Of a stretch of DNA of 64,000 nucleotides, positions 12,686 through 24,700 are shown one piece after another. Under the pieces are notes generated by a model. The model was not told the DNA's origin and did not search any database. It saw nothing but the letters and a program-made list of their open reading frames with translations. A program made the position numbers and the translations under genes. Where the stretch lies: assembly GCA_020086605.1 (NCBI GenBank), contig JACBWW010000007.1, positions 19,847,752 to 19,911,751 on the forward strand, given 5' to 3'. Each line of letters starts with the position of its first letter. Position 1 is the stretch's first letter. Source of the stretch: Lanius collurio (lineage: Eukaryota > Chordata > Aves > Passeriformes > Laniidae).

Positions 12686-15600
12686 TAGACTTAATGTTTT
12701 TTCTCCAGAAATATAATTTCAACTATGTACCTTGGAGAGACTGAGGTATGACACTGTCTCTGCTTGTTCCCATGCAGCTACAACACTCTGTAGCTGTGTT
12801 GGTTGCTTTTTAGTGGAGTAGTCAGTTGGAGAAGAAAAACATCTCCAGTTTGACAGCTAAAAACTTAGGTAGGAGGTGTGAATCATTGCCTGAAAGCTGG
12901 GAGACACTTTCTTCATGCAAATTGCCTGAGGTGAAGTGAGGACAGTACAAGGTTTCTAGACAGCCAGAACCAAAGTGGTCTCAGAAAGGAAAAGTAAGTA
13001 AGAGAAGATTTGAGTCAGAGAAAGGGATATGGCATATTTTTAATCAAGCCAAACATACCTAATTTTCTAACTTTGAATGCATTCCAGTTTTGCTGCATGG
13101 ACAAAAATGGAGAGGTCAAAGAAAATAAACAGACAGATAAGTAAATAATCTACTATGGCTACGCACATGACAGGTGATATAAAAATATGAAGTGAAGAGA
13201 AGAAAGTGACCTAGAATACACACATCAAAAGATAAATTTATTGCTTGTTATAGAATACCCATGCTAAAGCCCATTATTGTTAAAGGAGAGGTCATGCAGT
13301 GAAACAGAAACATCAGGAAAAGTGAAAAGGGAACAGAGAAAGAAACAAGGGAAATGAGGAATTGCCCTTTCAGAACAGAGATCTTTATACATAACCAATA
13401 CACAGTGGCCTGACTTGCTTCTATTGAATAAATATCTTTGCTTTAGTCTTCCACCAGGGTTAGTGAAACATTATGAAAGTTAGTCAAGGAGAAAAATTTT
13501 GTAACCATTGAAGTGTGTATGAATTTCACAGTATTTTTGTGTCTGTCATTTCGAATTATACTCATCAGTGTTTATTTGTTTTTTCAGATAAGACAATGCT
13601 CTGATCTTTCTGGCTTCAGCTCTACCATCTAAATTCATCAATAAGTACTTGTTTTCCAGTTTAGATTTCTATACCTTAACCTGGAGAGTCATATCTCATT
13701 TTCTACTCCGTCAGCGAGCTAATACCAGTAGAGGGAATGGCATTTTAAAACTGGTAAGAAAAATTAAAAAGAAAGTGTCAAAGTTTATCTCACATTTCAT
13801 ATTGAAAGGTTCACTATGAATCCACAGTGCAAATCATGGCACAAAAACACACAGCTCTTTTGTGCTACAGATTTTCCCTCTGTCTCGGTCTGTTCTGCAG
13901 AGTGGACCAGATGCTAAGCTTAGGCAAATTGACAAAGACATTGGTTTCTATTCATGGGTTTGCATTAATCAAGGTCCATAGTATTTTAATATGCCACATA
14001 TCTTCTTGACAATTAGCTTAGGGAAGTACAAGATTTGAAATACTGGAGCAGCTACTAAACTCTGAATAACACCGCTGCTGATCTGAATTTACGACTCCAT
14101 AAGGGCCTATCACAATCATAGAACTACTAATTGCTGATGTGTTAATGAAGGACTGGGTTACCAAGAGCTTCAACTGCTTGGTTATTGCTGCATTCAAAAT
14201 ATTGAACTAGATGCCATTATCTTTTACAGAGGGAGATGTGTTACATAGGCAGAAGTAATTGTTCAGAAAACCTGAATACCTGTTCAGGCATTTTTTAGAC
14301 TTGTGCTCAAATACCAATCTGAGATAACTGTTCTGTAGATTCTTACTGCTTTCATTATTATGTGAGCTATTTACATCCTGGGGTTAGGTGACAAAAATTT
14401 TCTGTTTCTAAGGTTAAAACACAAGAAGTTATGTCTGTTACAGCAATGCAAGGCAGTGAATATCTGCATTTAGCTTTAATTCAGTAACAGTGTGCCTCAA
14501 GTCTAAATTCCTAGTGAATCATTTTTAGAAACTGTTATTTTGAGAGGAACTTTTTATTGGTAGGAATCCAAACCAGTTCCTTCATACTGCCAGTTCAAAA
14601 CCACATTTTGTCAGGAAAAGCTTTCTCAAGAGAAGGGCATGCAAAAGTGCAATCAGTGAAGTGTAGTAAATAATCATGTGCATGCCCTTAGCCTACCAGA
14701 ATTACTAAATGGACAGTGTTCCTCAATGGATCAGTGTCCTAATCTGTTCCTCATAACTCCAATAAGGATTATTCACTACCCCAAGTAAGGCAGACCCACA
14801 AACTAAAAATGTGTTTCTGAGACACCAATGTCCTGTATACTTCTTGGGTTCTCCATGGCTCAGCCAGCTAACCTTTTACTTCACTATTTCTACACTTTCC
14901 ACAGGTTTTATTTACATCCTGACGATAAAAGGGAGTATTTCTAGTGGCAGTGGGAAAAAAATTGTGCTAGCCTTGGCAAGACATGCATGAGGTGTAGCTG
15001 TGAAGTATTTCAAAGGTGTTTAACAACTTGGGCATGATCACAAGGGAAGGTGGAGGAGAACAGAGGAGAGCAGGAGGAAGAATGTGATGAGTTGCATAAC
15101 AGAAAGAGTTTCGTCCTTGAAGACATCTCCCTTTCTGTCCCTATCTTTTCCAGAGAAGATGACAATGATTAACTATCCTATTTCTCTACATAACCCTCAT
15201 GATCTTGGATGAACAGGGGAAGATCTCATTATTCAGGGCCACAGCATGAACCCTGAAAAATTCTGCATCTTCTGCAAGTAATTCACCTCATAGGGAGTCA
15301 CAGCTGAGGACAGTGCCTTCAGTCAGTCATCTGTGATATTCCGCCACCCCACATGAAAATCAGCCTGTCAGTCTCCACTGGCTGTTGATGAATAGCTTTC
15401 AAGGAGACTGCCTGAACTTTACCCATGGTTTTAGCAATAGCTCAATATTTGCTGGGTATTCACACTTTAGTAATAGGCTGAAACTGGCTTTACAAGAGTT
15501 TTGAGAAACTACTCAAGTGTAATGGATGGAAATACTATATCCAGAAAAGAAAAGTAAAATTTGACCTTCTGGATCCAGTGTCCTTTCAACAGGGCTGAAG

Positions 15601-16859
15601 GACTGGGAAGGGAGGTGTTTCTTTTAGGAACTTCTTAGATTAATCTACCCATGTCACAGCCTTAGGTAATCTGAATAGATAATAGAGTGAGTGATTCTCA
15701 GTAGTGCCAGTAATCATTTAGTCAAATGAATCTCACCAGAACTGTCCATTTTGTTTAGGAAAAGAAAAATATTGTTTTAATGGAGTTATCCTGGTTTTTA
15801 CCCAGATATGAAAGATAAATTTGTCTAAATTTCTGATAAATATTTCTCTATAATATTAATTAAAAGCTTCTTTAGAAAATGAAGTGTTTGCTAACCATTT
15901 TTACATTCATTAGAAAAACTGTGAAACAAGGTGAACTGCACATTTTTCTGTCAGATTCTTGAAATTTTCTGGTTATCACTAGCAAAACTGGAATTTTATC
16001 TGTCATCCTGGATAAGGGAATGTTTTTTATTTCTTTTTTTACATTTAAATACAAACAGAACATATTTGAATTAACATTTCAATGCAGAAAAGCTTTCACG
16101 TAAGGAACTGACAAATTCCTCAGATAAATTAACCAGTCAGGCATAATATAAATATTATCTTTCCAATAATTTTACTAGATCTTTGACTTCTCAAAAACCA
16201 AAATAATTCTTGTTCAAATGTCTTACTAATGAAGTTAAAACAGTAGTGGGAAGGCTGGAAAATTCAGACACTGATTTAGTTATACTATTATCCGTGTACA
16301 AAATTCAATACTTACTTTTAAAGTAAAACAGATATATAAAGATGGATATTATACTTCAGTATGGTAGTGTTGAAGTTTAAATCATCAAATCAATATTCAT
16401 TTAAATGGTATGACTCAAACTAGATGACCTTAATTTACAAATTTTAACATTATTTGAAACAGCAAAGAAAACAGTAATGAAAAAATAGGAAGTTATTGTC
16501 ATTTCAGCTCAACAGACTGACAACCTTTACTAAATATGAGGACCAAGGAAAGATTAATTTTACTAGTAATATTCATATTACAACACCACAGCTCAGGTAT
16601 TCACTCTCCCTTCATCTACATGCCTCTTTACTAGTAGGAAACAAATACAGGGTTTAGACTGAGCTAACTTGTCTTGTCCACTGTTATCTCAATTTCCTTT
16701 CAATAAAAGGCTAAAGCTTTTAGTGCTGTGTTTCTAATCCTCATCTTATTATGACAGCCTTGACAAAATTACCCTGAGATCTATTTCACTTTGCCTTGCA
16801 CCAGCAGAGTAGAGGGTGTCCATCTGAGGTTACACCTGTACTATTTTGAAAACAAACCA
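12686..16859. other. AT-rich non-coding stretch, nothing recognised
   Basis: I found no gene, RNA or clear repeat. Open frames are short and lack motifs. Some patches (15800-16600) are very AT-rich. Old, decayed repeats cannot be excluded by eye. Confidence 0.45.
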
Positions 16860-17354
16860 GTGGGAGGCACCAAGTCAGAATAACAATTTAAAGTGCAAAA
16901 TTTAAATAAATAAATAAAAGCAGAAAACACTGGTTTAAACTGGCAGAGTCAGGATACAACCTGACACCCTGTTAGTCAGGGGGGTGGTAGCAGTCTGTTG
17001 AAATGGTGGCTCCAGTCGTCCTAAAGTGGTGGATGTGATTCTGTTGAAGCAGTGATCCTGTAGAAGGGTCTGCTCCTCCTCACAAGGTCCAGTTGTGGCT
17101 GTGTAGCTCCTGTTCTGTGGGAATCCAGTGGAAAGAAGGCATTTGGTGTTTGGAATCTGAGTTTATATCCAGGATGGAATGTTTGGTTCCTCCTTCTGGG
17201 TGGAGCACCTCACAATGGGATGATGAGTCATGAGGCCCGGTGTTGATGGGCCATTAACAGAAGATAGTCTGGAGGGAGGAGGCAAGGAAACAGTGCCCCA
17301 TCTGGTTTCTGCAGCTCATGAGGATGGTAACAGAGTACACTGCAAGCCAGGACA
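16860..17354 (-). mobile_element. solo LTR of an avian endogenous retrovirus
   Basis: The order of blocks matches an avian ERV LTR family I know only by its consensus, read on the minus strand. It includes a TATA box (GGATATAAACTC, about 17158-17169), GC-richer U3 to its right, and blocks such as GGTTTAAACTGGCAGAGTC, CAGGGGGGTGGTAGCAGTC, GATCCTGTAGAAGGGTCTG and CCATTAACAGAAGATAGTC on the plus strand. The minus-strand 5' end is near 17354 (TGTCCTGGC). The other end is uncertain, between 16817 and 16861. No internal retroviral genes are next to it, so it is probably a solo LTR left by LTR-LTR recombination. I did not find a clear target-site duplication. Confidence 0.75.
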
Positions 17355-20300
17355 ACATAGAACATACACAGCAATACTGATGAACCTTCCCATTCATTTC
17401 AGTCAGAAAGTATTTCAAATACATGATGCCATCATTAGTATTTCAATAAGAAAGCACTGAGCCATTGCTTTGGTTATAGACATTTATGCATCTTGTTGTT
17501 GTGCATTGCTCTGGTTTTTGATGAGTTTTGCCGAGGGAAGATCAGATTTCCCTTACTTAAGAAGAACTTTGGTGAAGAACCAGCAAATGTTCTATAGAAG
17601 TAAAGAGAAAAATACAGCAAAATGTATACTTCTTCCAGTAAGGCTGTACTGGAGGGGATTTTGACAAGTCCAGTGGAACCAATCTCTTACAGGTTTATTT
17701 CCATGCCACCCTTGTCTCCCCTTCTTTTAGTCACACAGCTGCATTCAGCACAGCAAGGGAAGCTTGCTTTTTCTTGTCTGCTCCTTTAGGTTTGACACAG
17801 ATAGTCTCCTTATGCTTGTGTGCAAATAAGTGTAGTGGAAAGGCAGAGGAAAAAGTTTGAGGATGAAGTCCTTCTGTCTCCCTGTCCCTGGCCTGGAACC
17901 GATTAAGAGCCCTTTGCTACCCACCCCCCCGCCCCCACTACTGTACCTGAGACAAAGGATTTATAGAAGATAGCAAAGTTTCTAGGTTATATATAAGTAC
18001 GAGGTGCCGCCTTCTACAATTTGATCCTATTCCCACTCCAATCAAAATCAAATGCCCAGTACTGTGCTAGTACTTTAATAACAGAATATCTGAAGAATAT
18101 GTAAAATGAAAGCCTTTCTCAAATTTTAGATTTCTTTAATAACAACTGTAAAGACACTTAGAGAACAGTCTATATTTTACAATAGCTACTGTTGGTAATG
18201 ATGAAGAATGAAGTAACTTTAGGTGAATAGATAAATAGAAAAGATTGCTAAATTATTTTTCCTTCAATAAGTTTACCTGCAATGCTGAGATATCTGAGAA
18301 TAAATAGGAAATGACTTTTCACTTTAGTCCAGAATTATGCTAGACAAATGTGCCATTTTAACCTTTTCCCTTGACAATACTAAGGAAATACTAAAGAAAC
18401 TAAATATGTTTATATATCAAATATATATACCTATCTGTCTCCAGGGAAGCAGTGAGGTAAAAGGGTTAAATCATGTTTAACCAGAATGTATACTTAGGGT
18501 TCTTTATCTCCCTGGAACTTGTTAGCACTTTGAGGACCAATTCACTAAGAATGAATAATACTGTGAATGACATCAGCTTCCGCCAACATGCAAGAGGTTA
18601 CTATGGTAATGGAGAAAGTTTTTCACAGTACAAAACAAGTACCATACTTGATATATTAGCCAGCCAAAGAAAGCAGTCACATATAAACTACAGCATCTTT
18701 CTAATGAATAGCCATTTATGCAGCATGCATGTTAGCAATTCTGCTGAGTTCCTCTGAACATCAAACTGTTGGCAGTTATATTGAAAAACTTGGCAGATTT
18801 ACAAAAGTGCTAACATTTTGTTTTCAGCAGCTTGTTTTTTTCTTTCTCAGAGCCCATATCTTCAGCATATTCACAGAGTCTTTAGCCAATGCCAACCAGG
18901 AAGGTCTCTGATCTGAGCTTAAATGTACTGTATATGCACACTGAGGAGGCAGGATGTCCAAGCCATGCAAGTGACTCAAAATAGACTTTTTTATTTGTGG
19001 CAGAAGAACAGATGGCTTCTTTGTTAGGTGGTGCTTTCTTTTTTATTTGCTCACCACCTCTTCCATAAGAGTTTAATCCACAAAACAATAATATGCAAAA
19101 GTCAGAAAATATTGAAACTTTCAAATCATAGCAGTGCATATATACATATATCTATATATATGGCTATTTTAGGAATGGATCAAAACCATATCAAACCATA
19201 AATATCCTCTTGTGAAAAAAAAAAAAAGAAAAAAATTGAAAATAAATAATTCTAAACAGAGGCAAGATATTATTTCCTTACTCTTTCCACTTTTCAAAGA
19301 AAACCCCCAAAAAACCCAATGACATCTGATTTTGGATGAGGTCCTATCAAATCCTTTCCTGCTTGCAGGATGTTGAGAGATGAAGAAAAGAAGAAATCTG
19401 AGAGCAGTTACACACCATTGATTCCGACAGTCTGCTGGCAGATAATTCTGGAGTTTTCTACTAATGTAAATTATTGTAAACCTTGTCCCAAAGGACTGAG
19501 GTATCATCAGAAGAGACCTTCTTCACAGCAACTTTTTTATACTTCCCCATTGCATTTCCCTTCCCAAGGGTAAAGAAGTGTGGAAAAGGCAAAGGAGTGA
19601 ATTAGAGCAATTGAACATTCATGCAGTTCCAGCAAAAAGTAGTAACTGATCTTGGATTCTGTCTTCTGCCACCTATGTAATACATTTTGGCTGTAGATGC
19701 TGCCAAATACATACATTTAAACTGCTGCCAAAATTAAACTTCACAAGTCTTTCTGTGTACGGTCATCCAGTCATTCAACCTGCCATTGTTTCCATAGACA
19801 TGAAAGGATTTACAATTATTCAACTGCACTTCTTATAAACCTTTCAAGTGAGGTTTTAAAATGGGTTTTAAATTTAAAACATCTTTCATATGATTTTTTT
19901 TTTGTACAAATTAATGTATTTCTAATGTCAGAATCAGAAAAATATTTCCTATTCAAAAATTTGGATCCTGCCAGCTTTGTATTTTCTGCTATTTCAAAGA
20001 TTTTCTATTCTCGACATTTGAACTAAATATTTTAAGGGGTTTTTTCACGGTGTTTTAACAATTTATCATCTTCTTTGTTGTCTCATCTGTTACCATGCCA
20101 GTTGATATGTTGCTAATGTTTTTTATTCGTTTCAAATATTGGCAAAAAGGTAAACAAGAAGTGCAAAAATACAGGAAAAAATTTTCCGTTTTGTCTGAAA
20201 TTCCATTCAATTTTTTTACAGGTTTGCTTTATAATTTCTAAGACATCTCATGTTTAATTGTGGTTCTGTAGGTGAAAGGTATGGCAGTTCCAAGAAGAGA

Positions 20301-21099
20301 TGCTCAGTCTTTGGAAATGGAGGAGACAGCAGCACGGATTATGCATGTTGGCCTGAGACCTACAGCCTGACTGGTCTTAATGGGCTAGCACAACACTGGT
20401 GGCAGAACACAGCCCACCTTCCTAAGCAGGAGTACTCTCCTTTTTGTTGGTATTTTTAGGCACTGCAATAAAGATCAGAGATTATTATTTAGGTAGTACT
20501 TTTCCATATATCTCAAATACTTTCCCTGTATTTGGCAGTATTCTTCCATACAGCTCATGCAACTTACGTGTATTTTGACAATTTTTTGTTTTTTTTTCTG
20601 GTCAGACCTTTTGCATCTCAGGCGGGAACATAACCAGGTTTCTGCTTTGTAGCAAATTTTTTAATGTGCTAACACCATCTCAAAAGGGACACTAATTTCC
20701 ATTAAAGAAAAAAGTCAAAACCCAATACTCTTTCAAGTACTGCCACCCCATAATCCTGAGAAGATATAATCTGCTGTTGTATGAAATGAAGGTTGTTATA
20801 TCTGTACTCTTTAAGTCAGTTAGATGGTTAGTTAGATACCCATCTTCATTTAAGTGAACACTGGCCTTAGTACTGATAGCACTTAGTACTTAGCAGCTTC
20901 CTCACAGGCACTGCACTAACTAGGAAAACGTAAATACCTTTCAGATTACTCACCACCTGTAGTCATCATTGAGGGTATTTCCTTCCCTTGGGTATATGGG
21001 AAAGCAACACCTGCTAAGCCCCAAAAAGCTCTCTCAGTAAGACTTCTGAAAGGGCTTCTGGTTATTCATGTACTTCAGACTCACAGGAGAATTACTGAC
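17355..21099. other. AT-rich non-coding stretch, nothing recognised
   Basis: No recognisable gene or RNA. Low-complexity patches include TA-rich runs near 18410-18435 and 19139-19162, a C-rich run at 17921-17937, and a 13-base A run at 19215-19227. Open frames are short and without motifs. Confidence 0.45.
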
Positions 21100-21755
21100 A
21101 AGATATTCCCAAGAGATGAAAACGACAAAAACAACTTTACTTTTATTTAGAAAATAAAAGATCTTCGGTGAAAGGTTTAGAGAAACAATCAACATAAAAA
21201 ACTTCTTAATACATTAACATAGTCCACTCAATTTAGCAAACTCTAAGCCCATTTAAGTTACTCAAAAATTCCAAGAAGAACAAAGAGAAAACGAGAAAGA
21301 CGGAAAAGATATGGAAAAGGACATACATAACTATCACTCCTGGGTGCCAGCAGTGTTCAGCTGATAGAAATTCCAAGAGGAGTCAGCAGCATGTTCTGCC
21401 TTAAATACTCCTTGGCCTTCCTGGGCCCTTCCCCCAAGTGGGACTCCTGGTAATTTGGCCACTCAGGAGCTGAGTGAGTGGCTCCAGGTTTGGGGTGTGG
21501 AGCATTGCCTCTTCTGTGCCAGGAACTGGCAGGCACTGCAGGGCTGGGATGCAGGCCCAGGTGGGGGGGTGGGTGTGCAGGCAAGGCTGGATGTGCCTCT
21601 TCCCCCACACACGCACCCAAAGGAACGTTTCGAGCCAACAATCCTTCCATTCTCTCCCTCTGCCCTGGGGACAAGGCACTGGACACCCATTCTGCATCAC
21701 ACATGCTCTCCTGGTTATGATAGGAAGCTGGAGCAAGAGAGCTGACCACAGCTTT
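21100..21755 (-). mobile_element. probable solo LTR (minus strand)
   Basis: Organisation is that of a retroviral LTR read on the minus strand. A GC-richer U3 (about 21420-21750) leads to a TATA-like box GAGTATTTAAGG (about 21400-21411), followed by a transcript leader and, about 260 bases further, a poly(A) signal AATAAA (plus-strand TTTATT at 21142-21147). The segment CTTGGCCTTCCTGGGCCCTT next to GTGGGACTCCTGGTAATTTG recalls songbird ERV LTRs, but I rely on memory. Both ends are approximate. The GC-rich part also yields overlapping open frames on both strands, which I treat as chance. It could instead be an unrelated GC-rich unique sequence. Confidence 0.45.
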
Positions 21756-24700
21756 GCATCTGCAAATTCTTCACACAGATTTCCATCTCAGTGGGATCTC
21801 TGTTTATAGGCATTTTATATACTCAACAGAATCAAGACACAAAATTTTGTGCTCTGCTTCACACATTTCAGGAGGTTAAGTATAAAATCAGGATAATGGT
21901 GAATAGAGTACTGGGCACTGAAAATAGCTGTTCACCCCCACTTGCCAAACAGTTTTATGAATGATAGGTTATTTTTTTCGTTTTCAAAGGATGTTGACAA
22001 TAATTTTTGTTTCATGTGACAGCGGTTTGTTTTTTGTATTGTATTTATACAGAAAGAAACAAAAATGACCAAAATAATAACTCAAGCTTAAACCTATGAC
22101 AAGAGTGTTCTCATGAAGAATACAAAGAAGAATTCCTCACACTCCATCATTTTCCTCTGCCATGATAGTTATTTATCATGGGCAGTGTCTGAAATAACTG
22201 TTTTTCTGGCATAAAATGTAAAATGCAATTTTTTTTCCTACTTTATTTTAAAATCAAATGTACACCTCTATGGCAAAAATTAATGTTTCATATTTTCTAC
22301 TTTTGCTTAGGAATGTTGTAATTAAAAATAGAAACATATAGATTGTTGTAAATTAAAAATAAATAAATAAATACTGTCTGATATATTGACAGTTATAGTT
22401 ACACCACCAAGATCTACCAAAACAATTTACAGCATTTAAAAAGACAAGTTCAAAACAGCATGACTCTATGTCTACTCTGACAGAATACAAATGAAAGAAC
22501 TGAGGAAGATATAGTATCAAATACCACATCATTATTTCTTGTTCCCTCATCAGCTTTGCCAGCATGAATTATTTATACTGGCTGAGCAACTAGAATCAGT
22601 CCCATTCACAACTACACACAGGTGACAAAATGTAACAGTGATAATGATGGTAATCTTTTATTGCCCTCAGTTATTTTTCTACTACTTATGGTTATGAACC
22701 TGCATTTTTGAATCTTCTAGTGCTTCATTTACATAGTATTAGATGTCTGGAAAGGTGACTTGCTAGATTTTTTGAGTGTTTGGAATCCTGGGGCAGTTTT
22801 GAATTCAGGCACTTGAGGCCAGCACAATTTTGTCATCCTTCAACTCTATCTCTACACTTACTAAAACAGTCTCTTGATGACTACAGAATTTGGTGTTACA
22901 TAGCTTAGACAGGCCTCTAAGCTAACTAAGGAAGTGATTATACTTGGCTGGCAATTTCAGAGATGATTTTTGAGTAATTTTTAAGCTTCCTTACTCTTCT
23001 CTAGCTATTATTCTTCTTTCTACAAGCATCTGATTTAAGTCTGTTCTTTGGATGCTTGTGACCCTGAAATTGCATTAAAGGCCTCAAAACCTCGACATAT
23101 TCATTTACTATTTCACTCATGCTTGTAGTGTTATCTCTGAATCTCCCTTGTTCTGCCCACAGTCCTGTCTTTCCACCATAACCCAAAAGTATGGCACATT
23201 TGAGCGATACACAGAAATGCATACAGGCCTCAGGTATTGTCACCTTGCTTCTGAATCTGCTTTTCTACTTGAAGCAGTTTGCCCTGACATTAGATGAACA
23301 AGGTGACAGGTATGTGAATAGCTGGGGAGAAGGAGAGACAACAGAGGCTGGCTGTGAAATCCCACAGTATTTCAAACAGTTTGTGCTTTCAGCAGAAGAC
23401 AAATCATTGTGTATTAGAGAGTCAGAGAGGAAAGCAAAGATGAATGGTGGGAATCAGTGTCTGAATGTGTCTTGAGACCAATGCTTTTCTTATAAGTAAT
23501 GTACACTGGCTGAGGTGGATGTACTGCGACTGCTAGGGAGAGAGCAGGCTTTGAATGGAGTCCAGAGTGGGAAGAGCCTAATCCTGAAAGGCTGGCACTC
23601 AGGGATTCAGCAGAGTAGAATTTAAAGAAAAGGCAAAAGGCAGGCAAGAGAGGAAAATAAGGTATTGGGTGGTGTAAAACTGGTGGTGAGACAAGAGCTG
23701 GAGAGGACAGATAGCTAGGAAGAAGTGGACCTGCCCTTCTTTGGAACAATCAGAAGGAAAATCCTGGTCTTTCTATTCTGACTTTTAGTCTGGTTCATTA
23801 ATTTTAATATTTTTATCTTTTTACTACGTCTGGATGCCACATTAGAGGTGGCCATTCCCAGCCAAAATGTTCCATAGAGCTGTATCCTTTTTTTCTTTTT
23901 CCTCTTTACCTGATTTTTGAGTTATTATTGACCACCTTTCTCTTTTATTTGTAGAATTGCCTTCGGCTGCCAAGTAGCACCTACAAAGCAGGAATAGTGT
24001 GGGGCTGAAGTTTTTTAAGCACGACTTTTACTAGGGCTGTAGCAAAATGTCAGATTGTTCAGTGAGGAGTAAAAAGTAGGCTTAGTAAGCAAGTAACAGA
24101 AAACTTGGAAGCCACATTTCACATGGCTGACTGAGTGCCAGACTTCAAAACTCTGGCAAAGAGCTTGCTGCCACACTGTACTGCATCTTTGCCCTAGTTT
24201 GAGTTTTAAATAGGAATTATCTGCCAGCTTTCAGTTATAATGAAACAAGTAAGAAAGCAGTCACATGCTATATATAGTATTTGGAATTTAACCTCAAGCA
24301 GTAACAGGAAAACCTAGTCTATGGTTCTTCCCCTGAAGGTATGAGAGACAAAGAACATGAAGAATTGACAAAAATGGCAGAAATGTCCAGAAGGACATCC
24401 TGGGCATGTCCCTGCTGTCGTCTTTCTCTAGATATCAGCCCCCATTCCCATTGTTAGCTGCCTGATCTTGTCAATGGGAACTTTTTGAAAAACTGATATT
24501 TTAGTTAAATAGATAAAGCAAATTACTTGAGGAAAAAAAAAAAAGTTCTGTGACTTCTCTCATTTAAATGAAAGCAAGAATTCTGTGGTTTGTGGCTTCA
24601 TCCAGGTTCTGGGAGATGCAGCTTCAATACATCCTTTGGCTGAGGGAATTTAAATTTATATCTGCTATTGCGGATCCAAACCATTAGACTAATTTCCATT

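Noticed and set aside
19169..19507. 112-codon minus-strand frame
   Set aside because: Runs through A/T-rich homopolymers giving Phe runs. No domain and no splice context.
21357..21809. Cluster of open frames of 75-130 codons on both strands
   Set aside because: They overlap in several frames within a locally GC-rich, LTR-like segment, with no conserved motif.
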